A stretch of 33,183 nt of DNA from Actinomycetota bacterium (GTDB lineage: Bacteria > Actinomycetota > Thermoleophilia > Miltoncostaeales > Miltoncostaeaceae): the NCBI GenBank assembly GCA_005800465.1, contig SYFI01000011.1, forward strand, positions 1 to 33,183, in the 5' to 3' direction. Within the stretch, counting starts at the first letter, position 1. Every line of letters starts with the position of its first letter. The position numbers were made by a program, and so were the translations under genes. Of this stretch, positions 1 to 10,022 are shown piece by piece. The notes under the pieces were generated by a model. It saw nothing but the letters and a program-made list of their open reading frames with translations. It did no database searches and had not been told where the DNA came from.

Positions 1-21
1 CCGCGTCAGAAGTCGCACGGT

Positions 22-74
22 TGGGGTCAGTCCCCGGTGGGGGTCAGTCGCTGCGCCAAAAGGTGCGCGAGGGG
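22..74. repeat. Diverged copy of the same repeat family
   Basis: tggggtcagtccccggtgggggtcagtcgctgcgccaaaaggtgcgcgagg; matches the first half of the 18.1-kb copies. Confidence 0.6.
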
Positions 75-96
75 AGACGGGGGTGAGTGCCCCTGC

Positions 97-144
97 AAAA
101 AAGCGTGAGGGCCTGGGTGCGGAATGGTCCGCGCCCAGGCCCTC
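97..144 (-). terminator. Rho-independent terminator downstream of argD
   Basis: 16-bp stem gagggcctgggtgcgg (107-122) / ccgcgcccaggccctc (129-144) with one wobble and a 6-nt loop. On the minus strand it is followed by a T6 tract (A6 at 97-102 on +). Confidence 0.85.
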
Positions 145-298
145 AGGACGGTGACGGCAATGGAGTTGCGAGGGAGCGAGGTTGCTCGGCCCCCCGGCTG
201 CAGCTGCTCATCAGGGGAGTCGCTCCCTAGCTACCGCCACCTGCGCAACTATGGTCAACGATTATTTGGACCACCTCCTTTCAGCGTTGGAGGAGATA

Positions 299-1477
299 CT
301 AGAACTCGTTGAGGACGTTCCGCAGTGCGTTCAGCGCGTTCGTAAGCTCGTCGCCCGTGATCACCAGCGGCGGGAGGAACCTGACGGTGGTGGCGCTGGT
401 GTTATTCACCAGGAAGCCACGCTCGAGCATCGCCAGCACTACGTCGGCGCCACGCGGCTCATCAATCTCGATTGCGCACATCAGACCACGACCACGCGCC
501 TCAATCGCCAGGCCGTCGTCTACCAGCCCCTGAAGGCCGCCAAGGAAGCACGCGCCCTCTGTACGCACGTGCTGCTGCAACGCCGGGTCACTCAGCACCC
601 TGGCAGCGGCCAGCGCCGACGCGCATGCGAGCGGGCTGCCCGCGAATGTCGACCCGTGGTCGCCAGGCTGGAACACCGCGTCAATGCCCGGCCTCGCCGT
701 GACGGCCCCAATTGGGAACCCGCCGCCGAGGCTCTTGGCCAGACACATCACGTCGGGCTCAATTCCCGCGTCCTGATACGCGTAGAGCGGCCCGGTGCGC
801 GACATACCCGTCTGGATCTCATCGACGATCAGCAGGGCGCCGTGCTCGTCGGCCAACTGACGCGCCAGCCGTACGAAGTCGTCATCGAGCGGATACACGC
901 CGCACTCGCCCTGCACGATCTCAATGACGATGGCGCAGGTCTTCTCGCTCACCGCCGCGCGCAGGGCGTCCTTGTCGTTGCGCGGCACGTACCGCGCACC
1001 CGGCATCAGCGGCTTGAAGGCTTCCTGCTTGCCCGGCTGACCGGTGAGCGCCAACGCTCCCATCGTCCGCCCGTGAAAGCCGTCCTCAAGCGACACGAAC
1101 TCGTTGCGGTCAGGGCCACCGTGCTTGCGCGCCAGCTTGATGGCGGCCTCCGACGCCTCGGCGCCGGAGTTGCAGAAGAACACCCGGCCGCTCATGGAAG
1201 TGTCGCGGATCCACTCGGCAAGCTCCACCATGGGCTCGGTGTAATAGAGGTTGGAGGTGTTGATGAGCGTGCCGGCCTGCTCGCGGATAGCCGCCACCAC
1301 ATCGGGGTGGCAGTGCCCGGCGTTGATCATCGAGATGCCCGACATCAGGTCGAGGTAGCCGCGGCCCTCAGGGTCAAAGAGCCACGCGCTCTCGCCCCGC
1401 ACAAACTCCACGGGGTAGCGCCCGTAGTTACTCATGAGCGCCGCCTGCTCGCGCTCAATCATCTCCGGACGGATCAC
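299..1477 (-). CDS. argD: Acetylornithine aminotransferase (class III PLP aminotransferase)
   Basis: Motifs NSGAEASEAAIKLAR, GFHGRTMGALALTGQ, LIVDEIQTGMSRTG and GDHGSTFAGSPLACA; overlaps argB by 4 nt. Confidence 0.93.
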   Translation of the reverse strand: MIRPEMIEREQAALMSNYGRYPVEFVRGESAWLFDPEGRGYLDLMSGISMINAGHCHPDVVAAIREQAGTLINTSNLYYTEPMVELAEWIRDTSMSGRVFFCNSGAEASEAAIKLARKHGGPDRNEFVSLEDGFHGRTMGALALTGQPGKQEAFKPLMPGARYVPRNDKDALRAAVSEKTCAIVIEIVQGECGVYPLDDDFVRLARQLADEHGALLIVDEIQTGMSRTGPLYAYQDAGIEPDVMCLAKSLGGGFPIGAVTARPGIDAVFQPGDHGSTFAGSPLACASALAAARVLSDPALQQHVRTEGACFLGGLQGLVDDGLAIEARGRGLMCAIEIDEPRGADVVLAMLERGFLVNNTSATTVRFLPPLVITGDELTNALNALRNVLNEF

Positions 1478-2367
1478 GCCCGGGTGACCATCGTGCCGAG
1501 GCCCTCCTCGGTGAACAGCTCCATGATCACCGAGTGCGGCACGCGGCCGTCAACGATCTGCGCGGCCTCCACCCCACCCTTCAGGGCATCGCGCACGGCC
1601 GACAGCTTGGGGATCATCCCCTCGTCAACGTCGCCTGCCTCGAGCATGGCCTCAATGTCGAGCAGCGAGCACCGCCCGATGAGCGTGGTCTTGTCGTCAA
1701 AGTCTTCGTACACGCCCTCGACATCGGTGAGGAAGATGACCCGCCGGGCACCCAGCGCCTTGGCAAGCGCACCGGCCACCGTGTCGGCATTGATGTTGTA
1801 GCTCTGCCCCTGCGCATCAACGCCCACAGACGCGACGACGGGAACGAACCGGCCCAGATCGCTCAAGATGTCGGGATTGATGCGGGCAACGTCGCCCACA
1901 AAGCCCAAGTCACCGCTATCGCTGTTGGCCTTCCTGGCCTCAATCAAGCGGCCGTCGTCGCCGGAGAGCCCCACGGCCTCAATGCCAGCCACGTGCAGCT
2001 GGGCCACGATCTCCTTGTTGATCTTGCCGATGAGCACCATCTTCACAAGTTCCATGGTGGGCTCATCGGTCACCCGAAGGCCATCCACAAAGTTGATGTC
2101 GAGCCCGAGGCGCTCGGAGTACTTGCTGATGTCCGGGCCGCCGCCGTGCACCACAACGGGGTTGAGGCCCACGAGCTTGAGCAGCGCGATGTCGCGCGCG
2201 AATGATGCCTTGAGCTCCGGCTTGGTCATCGCCGCGCCGCCGTACTTCACCACCACCGTGGCCCCGGCGAACTGCTGGATAAACGGCAGGGCCTCGAGCA
2301 GCACGGCTGCCCGTGCCTCGACCTCGGCCCGTTCCGGAAGATGGTCTCTGCGGCTCGTCTTGCCCAT
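1474..2367 (-). CDS. argB: Acetylglutamate kinase
   Basis: VVVKYGGAAM, VVVHGGGPDIS, NINADTVAGALAKALGARRVIFLTDVEGVY. Confidence 0.95.
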   Translation of the reverse strand: MGKTSRRDHLPERAEVEARAAVLLEALPFIQQFAGATVVVKYGGAAMTKPELKASFARDIALLKLVGLNPVVVHGGGPDISKYSERLGLDINFVDGLRVTDEPTMELVKMVLIGKINKEIVAQLHVAGIEAVGLSGDDGRLIEARKANSDSGDLGFVGDVARINPDILSDLGRFVPVVASVGVDAQGQSYNINADTVAGALAKALGARRVIFLTDVEGVYEDFDDKTTLIGRCSLLDIEAMLEAGDVDEGMIPKLSAVRDALKGGVEAAQIVDGRVPHSVIMELFTEEGLGTMVTRA

Positions 2368-2450
2368 AGATGCGGCAAGGTATCAGCAGGTTCCGCCGAG
2401 CCCCCTGCTCGCAGCGGCATTTCGCAACGCCGCTCGCACCGCCGGCCGTC

Positions 2451-2723
2451 TTAGGCTGCAGTCGGCGCCGGGCCGTCGTCGTCAGCCGCGTACGGGTATC
2501 TCGCAACCAATTTCAAGTCGTCCGCCACGACCGAGTTGCAGTCAATCGTGTTACCGAAGGCGTCAAACCATTCGACGATCGGTGACGGCGTTCCCTCAAG
2601 ATCCATCACCACGCCCTCTGTCCCGGCGGGAATCGGAGGCGCGGGCCAAGGGTCGTCGGGACCAGTGGACGACGCCGGGATGGCGGTCAGAAGCCGACCC
2701 TGATCGAACATCGTGAAGTTCAT
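2451..2723 (-). CDS. DUF4926-like small protein
   Basis: MNFTMFDQGRLLTAIPA...IPAGTEGVVMDLEGTPSPIVEWFDAFGNTIDCNSVVADDLKLV resembles DUF4926 (mxLLDvVvLtxdlP..gl..GdxGtVVe...eVEFvd..G.T.a...l...dL); ATGA overlap with the upstream ORF. Confidence 0.6.
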   Translation of the reverse strand: MNFTMFDQGRLLTAIPASSTGPDDPWPAPPIPAGTEGVVMDLEGTPSPIVEWFDAFGNTIDCNSVVADDLKLVARYPYAADDDGPAPTAA

Positions 2724-3109
2724 GGTCGAATCCGAGCGCCAGTCCTGCGCGCAGCGGGGTACGCGGTGACGAAGCGTGATGTCGACTCTCCGATGAGTAC
2801 ACACCAGATGGTCAGGAGAATCATGTGGCGCTCGTTCTGACCCACGAATGCGCCACGGACCTCGTAGTTCGTGCCGCCAACCCTCTGGACGGGTCGCGCG
2901 CTCACGACCGTGCAGTTATTCGCATGAGCGATCAGGGATGACCGAAGAAGTGCCGGGTCCGTGAAACCAAGCACCCCGACGAAGAGCCACGACTTATCGG
3001 CGTCCCTCCGGCGCTGGTCGCGGTCGTGGCGGCGTGCGCGATCAGGCAGGAAGTCGAGCTTGCGCTCATCCACCTCTGCGCGCCGCCAGTCGGGATCATC
3101 GATTTGCAC
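2720..3109 (-). CDS. DUF6883-like protein (partner of the DUF4926-like ORF)
   Basis: ADKSWLFVGVLGFTDPALLRSSLIAHA...YEVRGAFVGQNERHMILLTIWCVLIGESTSRFVTAYPA matches the remembered DUF6883 pattern (sKa..F...lGf....L...l...y.v.g.l...g....v.tvW.......prlvTAyP). Start uncertain. Confidence 0.5.
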   Translation of the reverse strand: MQIDDPDWRRAEVDERKLDFLPDRARRHDRDQRRRDADKSWLFVGVLGFTDPALLRSSLIAHANNCTVVSARPVQRVGGTNYEVRGAFVGQNERHMILLTIWCVLIGESTSRFVTAYPAARRTGARIRP

Positions 3110-3169
3110 ACGGCGACGCTATGCCGCCCCGGCGCACCGATGGCCCACGCTCCGTGCCGGTTGTGTGCT

Positions 3170-4327
3170 TTACGTGCGGTAGTCGGCGTTCACGGACACG
3201 TACCCGTGCCCGAGGTCGCTGGCGAACAGTTCCGCGAGCCCATCGCCGCGTCCAAGGCCCACCTGGATCTCGTACTCCGGGCGCGCCATCACCTCGTCAA
3301 TCCCCTGGCCATCCGGCAGCACGCCGTCAAAGCGCAGGGTGAAGTCCACATGGCCTCCGGTGAGTGCGAGCGCCTGACCAACAGCCTGGTTGATGCGGCC
3401 CCAATTGGCGTCGCGGCCGTACACCGCGGTGCGCACCAACGCGCTTTCGCCAACGGCCCGCACCACCCGCTCGGCCTCTTCGTCGTCCAGCGCCCCATCC
3501 ACCACCACGCGCACTGCATGCTCGGCGCCCTCGCCATCCTTCACCATGAGAATCGCGAGGTACCGGCAGATGGCAGAGAGCGCATTGGCGAACAACGCGA
3601 GGTCGTCGCCCTCAATGGGCGGGCCCTCCCCATTCCCGATCACCAGCAGCGTGTCGCTGGGGCTCATCTGGCCGTCAACTGAGATGCGGTTGAAGCCACT
3701 GCCCGCCGCCGCCCGCGTTGCAGCGAGCAGGTCGTCGGGAAGCACACAGGCATCGGTGGTCGCGTACGCCAACATCGTGGCCATGTCGGGGCGGATCATT
3801 CCGGCGCCCTTGGCGGCGGCGCCGATAGTCACCTCGCCAGAAGTGAGCGCCAGCCGAAAGGTGCCGCCCTTCGCGAAGGCATCGGTGGTGCGGATGGCCT
3901 CGCCGAAGTCCGTGCCCCCGTCGGAAGTAAGTGCCGCAGCAGCCGAATCCATGCCCGCGGTGAGCAGCTTCATGGGCAGACCCTCGCCGATGACCCCCGT
4001 CGAGCACACAGCGAGGCTGCCGGTGGGAACCCGGGCCGCGGCGGCGGCGATCTCCCCCATCGCACGGGCATCCGCAATTCCCTGCTCGCCCGTTGCGGCA
4101 TTGGCGCAGCCGCTGTTCACCACTACGCCGCGCAGACCACCGGGGTGGAGCGTGCGTGTGTAGATAACGGCTGCAGATGGCAGGGCGCTCGGGGTGTCGA
4201 CGATGGCCGACGCCGTGGGCCGGTCGCTCACCAGCAGCCCCAGGTCGAGCTGCCCCTCGCCCTTCAACCCCGCGGCGACACCCGCCGCACGGAAGCCCTC
4301 TGGCGACGTGACGCCGGTGCCCTCCAC
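3170..4327 (-). CDS. argJ: Bifunctional glutamate N-acetyltransferase / ornithine acetyltransferase
   Basis: VNSGCANAATGEQG, AKGAGMIRPDMATMLAYATTDA, NRISVDGQMSPSDT (autocleavage region appears as GAGMI-MATML), DANWGRINQAVG. GTG start; true start may be slightly upstream. Confidence 0.92.
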   Translation of the reverse strand: MEGTGVTSPEGFRAAGVAAGLKGEGQLDLGLLVSDRPTASAIVDTPSALPSAAVIYTRTLHPGGLRGVVVNSGCANAATGEQGIADARAMGEIAAAAARVPTGSLAVCSTGVIGEGLPMKLLTAGMDSAAAALTSDGGTDFGEAIRTTDAFAKGGTFRLALTSGEVTIGAAAKGAGMIRPDMATMLAYATTDACVLPDDLLAATRAAAGSGFNRISVDGQMSPSDTLLVIGNGEGPPIEGDDLALFANALSAICRYLAILMVKDGEGAEHAVRVVVDGALDDEEAERVVRAVGESALVRTAVYGRDANWGRINQAVGQALALTGGHVDFTLRFDGVLPDGQGIDEVMARPEYEIQVGLGRGDGLAELFASDLGHGYVSVNADYRT

Positions 4328-4386
4328 CCTCGTGAGGCCCTCAGGCGCGCCGATCCAGTCGGTGCGCAGAACCGGGGCCCAGTCGG

Positions 4387-5367
4387 TCAGAGGAGCCCCT
4401 CGGTCTCGGGTCGGCCCGCCATGAGGTTGAGGTTCTGAACTGCCTGACTGGCGGCGCCCTTCATCAGGTTGTCAATCACCCCGAAGGAGATGAGACGACC
4501 GGATGCCTGGTCAACCATTGGGCACACCTGCGCAAAGTTGTTGTGCTGCACTGCCTGCATGCCGGGTGGGGTCTCCACCACCTCCACAAACGGATGGCCG
4601 TCGTAGAAGTCGGTGTAGGCCTTCGTCAGCTCATTCTGCGTGGGGGCATCCCCTGTAAACCGCGCGTAGGCGGATGCCAGCAGCCCGCGATCAACCGGAA
4701 CCAGATGCGGGGTAAACACCACATCGGCACCCATTTGCTGGGCGATCTCGGGTGTGTGCCGATGGTTCAGCACCTTGTATGCACGCACGCTGTCGGCCAC
4801 CGAGCAGTAGTGCACGTCGGGGCCAGGGGTCTTTCCCGCCCCGCTCACGCCACTCTTGGCGTCGATCACGATGTCGGTGATGCGGCCTTTCATGGGCAGG
4901 AGCGCCAGCAGCGACGCCGTGGGATAGCAGCCCGGGTTGGCCACAACGCGCGCACCCTTGATGGCCTCGCGGTTGATCTCGGGCAGCCCGTACACGGCCT
5001 CGGCCAGCAGATCGGGACGCGGGTGGTCAAAGCCGTACCAATGCGGGTAGGCGGCAGGATCGCTGAGGCGGTGGTCGGCCGACACATCGACCACTCGCAC
5101 GCTGCGGTCAACCAGTTCGCTCACCACGTCCGCAGCCTCGGCGTGTGGGTAACACACGGCGGCGAAGTCGCCTGCAGCCACGCCGTCCAGATCGAGCTCC
5201 TGCAGTACCGCATCAACCCGGTACTCGGGTGCCACGTCGACAATGCGCTTGCCGGCGTCGGCCCGGGCGGTCATCTGACCCAGCGTGAAGTGCGGGTGGG
5301 CGTCCACCAGCGCCGCCAGTTGCGCACCGGCGTAACCAGCGGCACCGATGACGTGCACCGTGCTCAT
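4387..5367 (-). CDS. argC: N-acetyl-gamma-glutamyl-phosphate reductase
   Basis: VIGAAGYAGAQLAAL, VANPGCYPTASLLALLPM, SGVSGAGKTPGPDVHYCSV, RHTPEI, FTPHLVPVDRG. Confidence 0.95.
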   Translation of the reverse strand: MSTVHVIGAAGYAGAQLAALVDAHPHFTLGQMTARADAGKRIVDVAPEYRVDAVLQELDLDGVAAGDFAAVCYPHAEAADVVSELVDRSVRVVDVSADHRLSDPAAYPHWYGFDHPRPDLLAEAVYGLPEINREAIKGARVVANPGCYPTASLLALLPMKGRITDIVIDAKSGVSGAGKTPGPDVHYCSVADSVRAYKVLNHRHTPEIAQQMGADVVFTPHLVPVDRGLLASAYARFTGDAPTQNELTKAYTDFYDGHPFVEVVETPPGMQAVQHNNFAQVCPMVDQASGRLISFGVIDNLMKGAASQAVQNLNLMAGRPETEGLL

Positions 5368-7790
5368 GAGCGCAGCACGGCTCCGACCGCCTCACGGAGG
5401 GCGGTCATAGCGCGGTCGGTAACGGCGTCGATCTCATCGTCGGTGAGGGTACGCCCGGGGTCGGCGATGTGCGCACGCACGGCAAGGCTCACGTGCCCGT
5501 CGGGCACCTGATCGCCGTCGTAGTGATCAAACACCTCCACCTCGCGCACCAGATCCCCGCCGGCCTCGCGCACCACCTCAAGCACCCGCGATGCGGGCAC
5601 GGAGTCGGGCACGATCACCGCGAGGTCGCGGGTCGACACCGGCACCGAAATAAGGTCGACGTACTTGCGGGGCTCGGCAGGGCGCTGCCTGGCGAGGTCG
5701 GCAATCCACAGGGTCACGATTACCACTGGGCCCTTCACGTCAAACGCCTGCAGTACCGCGGGGTGCACCTCGCCGGCGATACCGATCCGGTGGCCATGAG
5801 CCGTGATGCGTGCCTGACGTACGGGATGCAGGAAGGGCTCCTCGGCGCCGGGCGCGGAATCGGCCTCAATGCCCGCCGCGCGTGCGAGCGCGATGCCGAG
5901 GCCGGTGGCCGACCACACGTCAACGTCCTCAGGCGACTGCCGCCAGCCGCGGGCGCCCGGGGCACCAAACAGCAAGGCGGTGATCTCCTCGGGCTCGCCG
6001 GCCAGGCCATCGGCGGCGGGGATGTAGGTGCGTCCCACCTCGAAGATGCCGCCATCACGGCGCTGGTGACTCTGATTGCGCTCCACGGCGCGGAGCAGAC
6101 CCGGAAGCAGCGAGCGGCGCATCACGGCCATCTCGTCTGACAGCGCGTTGGAGATACGGACCACGTTGCGCACCGAGTCGTCAACCGGGATACCCAGACG
6201 GTCGAGATCGGCCTCGGGCACGAAGCGGTACGAGATGGCCTCCGACAGCCCCAGGGCAGCGGCGCGACGGGCCAACTGGCGCACGATGGTCTGTTCAGGT
6301 GCCAGGCGCGCCCGGGCGGTGACCCGTGGTAGTAACGCCTCGATCTCGTCAAACCCATGGATGCGCCCAACCTCTTCGATGAGGTCGATCTCGCGCTGCA
6401 GGTCGGCCACCCGGTGCCAGGGCACCGTCACGGTATGGGCATCTGCTCCGCGATCCACGGTGCAGCCGAGGCGCTCCAGCGTGATGGCGCTCTCGTCGGC
6501 AGTGATGTCCACGCCCAGGATGTGTCCCACCCGCTGGTGGCGCAGGGTGATGACCGGCGCCGCAGGTGATTGCTCGTGGGCGTCCAGTACACCGGGCACC
6601 AGCTTGGCACCGGCAAGGTCGGTGAGCAGGCGGCACGCCAGCGCCATGGCGTACGGCGGCAGTTCGCGGGGCTGCCCCTTCTCAAACCGGGCGCTCGACT
6701 CGGTGCGGAGGCCCAGGCCAAGCGAGGTGCGGATGATGTTGGGGCCATCAAAGGTCGCGGCTTCCAGCAGCACGCGGGTAGTGGAGCCCGACACCTCAGC
6801 GAACTCGGCGCCGAAGATGCCGGCAATCACTGCAGGCTTCCCGGCGTCGGCGATCACCAAGTTGTCGGTGCCAAGCGTGCGCTCCTGGCCATCGAGCGTG
6901 ACGATCTTCTCGCCGTCGGTTGCCCGGCGCACCACGATCGCCGGCCCGGCCAGATGATCCAGATCAAATGCGTGCAACGGCTGGGCGGTAAGCAGCATCA
7001 CGTAGTTAGTGATGTCAACGACGTTGTTGATGCTGCGCATGCCGGCGGCCTCAAGGCGGCGCACCATCCAGTCGGGCGACGGGCCCACCGTCACGTCCAC
7101 CAGCACCCGTGCCATGTAGCGCGGGCAGAGGTCGGTGGCCTCCACCGTCAGGGAGACGTGGTCGCCCACCTGGCCGGGGCCATCCTCCGCTGGCAGTGAC
7201 AGATCCAGCGCCGGAAGGGGCTCGCCCGTGATGGTGTGCACCTCGCGGGCGATGCCGTGTATGCCCTGGCAGTCGCCACGGTTGGGCGTGACCTCGAGCT
7301 CGAGCACGGGGCCCGGCGACGGCAGCGCATCGAGGAGGGGCGTGCCAGCCACCAGATCATCCGACAGCACCAGAATGCCGTCGCTCCCGTCGGCCAGCTC
7401 AAGCTCGGTGGCCGAGCACACCATGCCGAGGCTCTCCACCCCGCGCAGTTTGGCCTTGCCCAGTTTCTGGCCTCCGGGCATCACGGCACCCGGGATTGCC
7501 ACGGCCACGGTCTGGCCGACGGCCACGTTGGGTGCGCCGCACACGATCTGCCGTGGCTCGTCGTGTCCGGTGTCAATACTCAGCACATGCAGGCGGTCGG
7601 CGTCGGGGTGCTGATCGCAGGTGAGCACCTTGCCCACAAGAAACGACTCGCGGTTACTCGGCGTATCGGCGATGCCGCGGGTGATCACCTTCTCAACGGC
7701 GGTACCGGTGGCGGTGAGGCGCTCGGCGATCTGCTCGTCGGTGAGCGAAGTGGCGATCTGCTCGCGCAGCCACTCGAGGGGCAACTTCAT
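5364..7790 (-). CDS. pheT: Phenylalanyl-tRNA synthetase beta subunit
   Basis: MKLPLEWLREQI N-terminus, tRNA-binding domain (VGKVLTCDQHPDADRLHVLSID), NNVVDITNYVM, C-terminal FDX-ACB domain (STRDLAVIVPDSVPASRVLEVVREA). Confidence 0.95.
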   Translation of the reverse strand: MKLPLEWLREQIATSLTDEQIAERLTATGTAVEKVITRGIADTPSNRESFLVGKVLTCDQHPDADRLHVLSIDTGHDEPRQIVCGAPNVAVGQTVAVAIPGAVMPGGQKLGKAKLRGVESLGMVCSATELELADGSDGILVLSDDLVAGTPLLDALPSPGPVLELEVTPNRGDCQGIHGIAREVHTITGEPLPALDLSLPAEDGPGQVGDHVSLTVEATDLCPRYMARVLVDVTVGPSPDWMVRRLEAAGMRSINNVVDITNYVMLLTAQPLHAFDLDHLAGPAIVVRRATDGEKIVTLDGQERTLGTDNLVIADAGKPAVIAGIFGAEFAEVSGSTTRVLLEAATFDGPNIIRTSLGLGLRTESSARFEKGQPRELPPYAMALACRLLTDLAGAKLVPGVLDAHEQSPAAPVITLRHQRVGHILGVDITADESAITLERLGCTVDRGADAHTVTVPWHRVADLQREIDLIEEVGRIHGFDEIEALLPRVTARARLAPEQTIVRQLARRAAALGLSEAISYRFVPEADLDRLGIPVDDSVRNVVRISNALSDEMAVMRRSLLPGLLRAVERNQSHQRRDGGIFEVGRTYIPAADGLAGEPEEITALLFGAPGARGWRQSPEDVDVWSATGLGIALARAAGIEADSAPGAEEPFLHPVRQARITAHGHRIGIAGEVHPAVLQAFDVKGPVVIVTLWIADLARQRPAEPRKYVDLISVPVSTRDLAVIVPDSVPASRVLEVVREAGGDLVREVEVFDHYDGDQVPDGHVSLAVRAHIADPGRTLTDDEIDAVTDRAMTALREAVGAVLRS

Positions 7791-8803
7791 GAGAACTGCT
7801 CCAGAAAGCGCAGGTCGCCCTCATAGAGCAACCGGATGTCGCTGATCTGATGACGGATCATGGCGATCCGGTCAAGCCCGAACCCGAAGGCGAAGCCGGT
7901 CCAGCGCTCGGGGTCGTAGCCCACGTTGGCGAACACGTTTGGGTCGACCATTCCGGCCCCGGCGACCTCGAGCCAGTCGGTGCGCCCGTGGCGGTCGGTC
8001 CAGGCCACGCTCACGTCAACTGAGGGCTCGGTGAACGGGAAGAAGTGCGGGATCACGCGCACGTCACGGTCGCCCAGGAGCTGCTGCAGGAAGTACGTGA
8101 TGGTGCCCTTGAGGTTCGCGAAGCTGAGCCCCTCGTCAACGGCAAGCCCCTCCACCTGATGGAACATTGGGCTGTGCGTGGCGTCAACATCGTCGCGGCG
8201 GTATACGGTGCCCGGGGCGATGACGTACACCGGTGGTTCGGTGGTCTGCATGGTACGGATCTGCACCGGCGAGGTCTGCGTGCGCAGCAGCACCTCATCG
8301 TGCTCACCGCCCGCGATAAAGAACGTGTCGCTCTCGCTGCGGGCCGGGTGGCCATCGGGCGTGTTGAGCGCAGTGAAGTTGTTGAAGCCGGTTTCGATCT
8401 CGGGGCCATCGGCCACCGAGAAGCCCATCCCGAGAAAAATCTCCTCAACCTCAAGGCGAACCTGAGTGATGGGGTGCAAGGCGCCAAGGGCGAAGTGGTC
8501 GCCCGGCAGGGTCACATCGGCGCGGTCGGCGAGCAGCGCGCTGCCCATCGCCTCGCCTTCAAGCATGGCGTGGCGGGAGTCGAGTGCGGCTTCGATGGCC
8601 TTGCGGGCCGCGTTGCCCTCCTTGCCCACCCGGCCACGGTCCCGAGAGGGCAGCGAGCCGATCGATCCCAGCACCTCGGTGAGGGGAGCCTTACGACCCA
8701 CAAACCGCACGCGGGCCTGCTCAAGGGCATTGAGGTCGTCGGCGGCCGCGATGCTGGCAACCGCCTCGTCGGCGATCGCCTGGAAGTCGGGAATCTCGCT
8801 CAT
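7787..8803 (-). CDS. pheS: Phenylalanyl-tRNA synthetase alpha subunit
   Basis: HPITQVRLEVEEIFLGMGFSVADGPEIETGFNNFTALNTPDGHPARS, THSPMFHQVEGL, GFAFGFGLDRIAMIRHQI. Confidence 0.96.
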   Translation of the reverse strand: MSEIPDFQAIADEAVASIAAADDLNALEQARVRFVGRKAPLTEVLGSIGSLPSRDRGRVGKEGNAARKAIEAALDSRHAMLEGEAMGSALLADRADVTLPGDHFALGALHPITQVRLEVEEIFLGMGFSVADGPEIETGFNNFTALNTPDGHPARSESDTFFIAGGEHDEVLLRTQTSPVQIRTMQTTEPPVYVIAPGTVYRRDDVDATHSPMFHQVEGLAVDEGLSFANLKGTITYFLQQLLGDRDVRVIPHFFPFTEPSVDVSVAWTDRHGRTDWLEVAGAGMVDPNVFANVGYDPERWTGFAFGFGLDRIAMIRHQISDIRLLYEGDLRFLEQFS

Positions 8804-9597
8804 GGCCGCGGGATACTAATGCACTGCCGCACACGCTCGGCCATCAATGCCGCACCGGCAGCCGACACGTTGAGCGACTCAGCGCCCTCCCCCTGCGGGA
8901 TGGTCACCTCCACCACTTCAAGCTTCTCGCGCAGCTCATCCATTACCGGGTCGAGACCCGCGCGCTCGGCGCCCAGCGCCAGCACAGTGGGCACCGTTAA
9001 GTCAACGTCCCACGGAGCCGCTCCGCCGTGTGCCACAGCGGCCACCACACGGAACCCCTCGCGGGTTGCCAGATCGGCCGGGGTCACACCCTCAAGCACC
9101 GGCAATGCGAACGTGGCGCCCATGGCTGCACGTACGGCGCGCGGGTGCGCGGCATCGGCCGAGCCGGGGCCAAGTGCCAGCCAGTCGGCACCAAGTGCCG
9201 CAGACGTCCGTACCAGCGTGCCCACGTTGCCGGGATCGGCCACGCCGGCGAGATACACCCCAAGCGCCGGCGGCATCACCACGGTGCGGAAGTGGTGCGG
9301 CCCCGACTGCGGGAAGATGGCGATGATGCGCGGCGGCTGCGCGAGCGTGCTGGCGCCGGCCATCAGCTGAGTGGAAGCGCAGTAGCGCTCGCTGAGGCCG
9401 ACCGTCGCGAGAAGCCGTGGGTCATCGGACCCAACCCGCTCCTCGTCAACCAGCAACATGACCGGCTGAATGCCATGGTCGAGTGCCGACTGCACAAGGT
9501 CCTCGCCCTCGGCCACGAAGAGGCGCTCTTCACGGCGTGTGCGCTTCTGCTGCAGGCGGCGCAGGTGCTGGAGCGCGGGATTGCGCGACGAGGTCAC
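8800..9597 (-). CDS. TrmH/SpoU-family RNA 2'-O-methyltransferase
   Basis: Starts VTSSRNPALQHLRRLQQKRTRREERLFVAEGEDLV; SPOUT motifs GVADPGNVGTLVRTSAALGADWLALGPGSADAAHPRAVRAAMGATFALPV, ALGAERAGLD, TIPQGEGAESLNVSAAGAALMAE. Confidence 0.88.
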   Translation of the reverse strand: MTSSRNPALQHLRRLQQKRTRREERLFVAEGEDLVQSALDHGIQPVMLLVDEERVGSDDPRLLATVGLSERYCASTQLMAGASTLAQPPRIIAIFPQSGPHHFRTVVMPPALGVYLAGVADPGNVGTLVRTSAALGADWLALGPGSADAAHPRAVRAAMGATFALPVLEGVTPADLATREGFRVVAAVAHGGAAPWDVDLTVPTVLALGAERAGLDPVMDELREKLEVVEVTIPQGEGAESLNVSAAGAALMAERVRQCISIPRP

Positions 9598-9656
9598 GCG
9601 GCGGAGCGACGGATCGCGTCCGCCGCTCCGCTCGTGATCAGATTCGGTGCCTGTGG

Positions 9657-10019
9657 TCAGACGGCGGCACGGGCGTCGGCGGCCCGCGCACACAGTGCGG
9701 CGAAGTGCTCGGGCTCGTGGATCGCGAGATCAGCGAGCATCTTGCGGTCGAGCTCCACACCGGCAAGGCCGAGGCCGTGGATGAACTCCCCGTAGGTGAG
9801 TCCGTTCAGGCGAGCGGCTGCGTTGATACGCGCAATCCACAGGCGACGGAAGTCGCGCTTACGAACGCGGCGGTCACGGTATGCGTAGTTACCGGAGCGC
9901 TGAACCTGCTCCTTCGCACGCTTGTACGACTTGTGCTTTGTTCCCCAATAGCCCTTGGCCTGATCGAGAACCTTGCGACGCTTCTTGCGCGCAGAGACGG
10001 AACGCTTGACGCGAGCCAT
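9657..10019 (-). CDS. rplT: 50S ribosomal protein L20
   Basis: [39 protein letters not shown]...[23 protein letters not shown]. Confidence 0.97.
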   Translation of the reverse strand: MARVKRSVSARKKRRKVLDQAKGYWGTKHKSYKRAKEQVQRSGNYAYRDRRVRKRDFRRLWIARINAAARLNGLTYGEFIHGLGLAGVELDRKMLADLAIHEPEHFAALCARAADARAAV

Positions 10020-10022
10020 GGA

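Noticed and set aside
182-1801. 539-aa plus-strand ORF and similar long ORFs antisense to argD, argB, argJ, argC, pheT and pheS
   Set aside because: They mirror well-supported minus-strand genes; long antisense ORFs are expected in high-GC DNA and no protein family is recognisable.
9598-9626. 8-bp inverted repeat gcggcgga/tccgccgc between rplT and trmH-like gene
   Set aside because: Real inverted repeat, but no T-tract and GC-rich background; too weak to call a terminator or attenuator.
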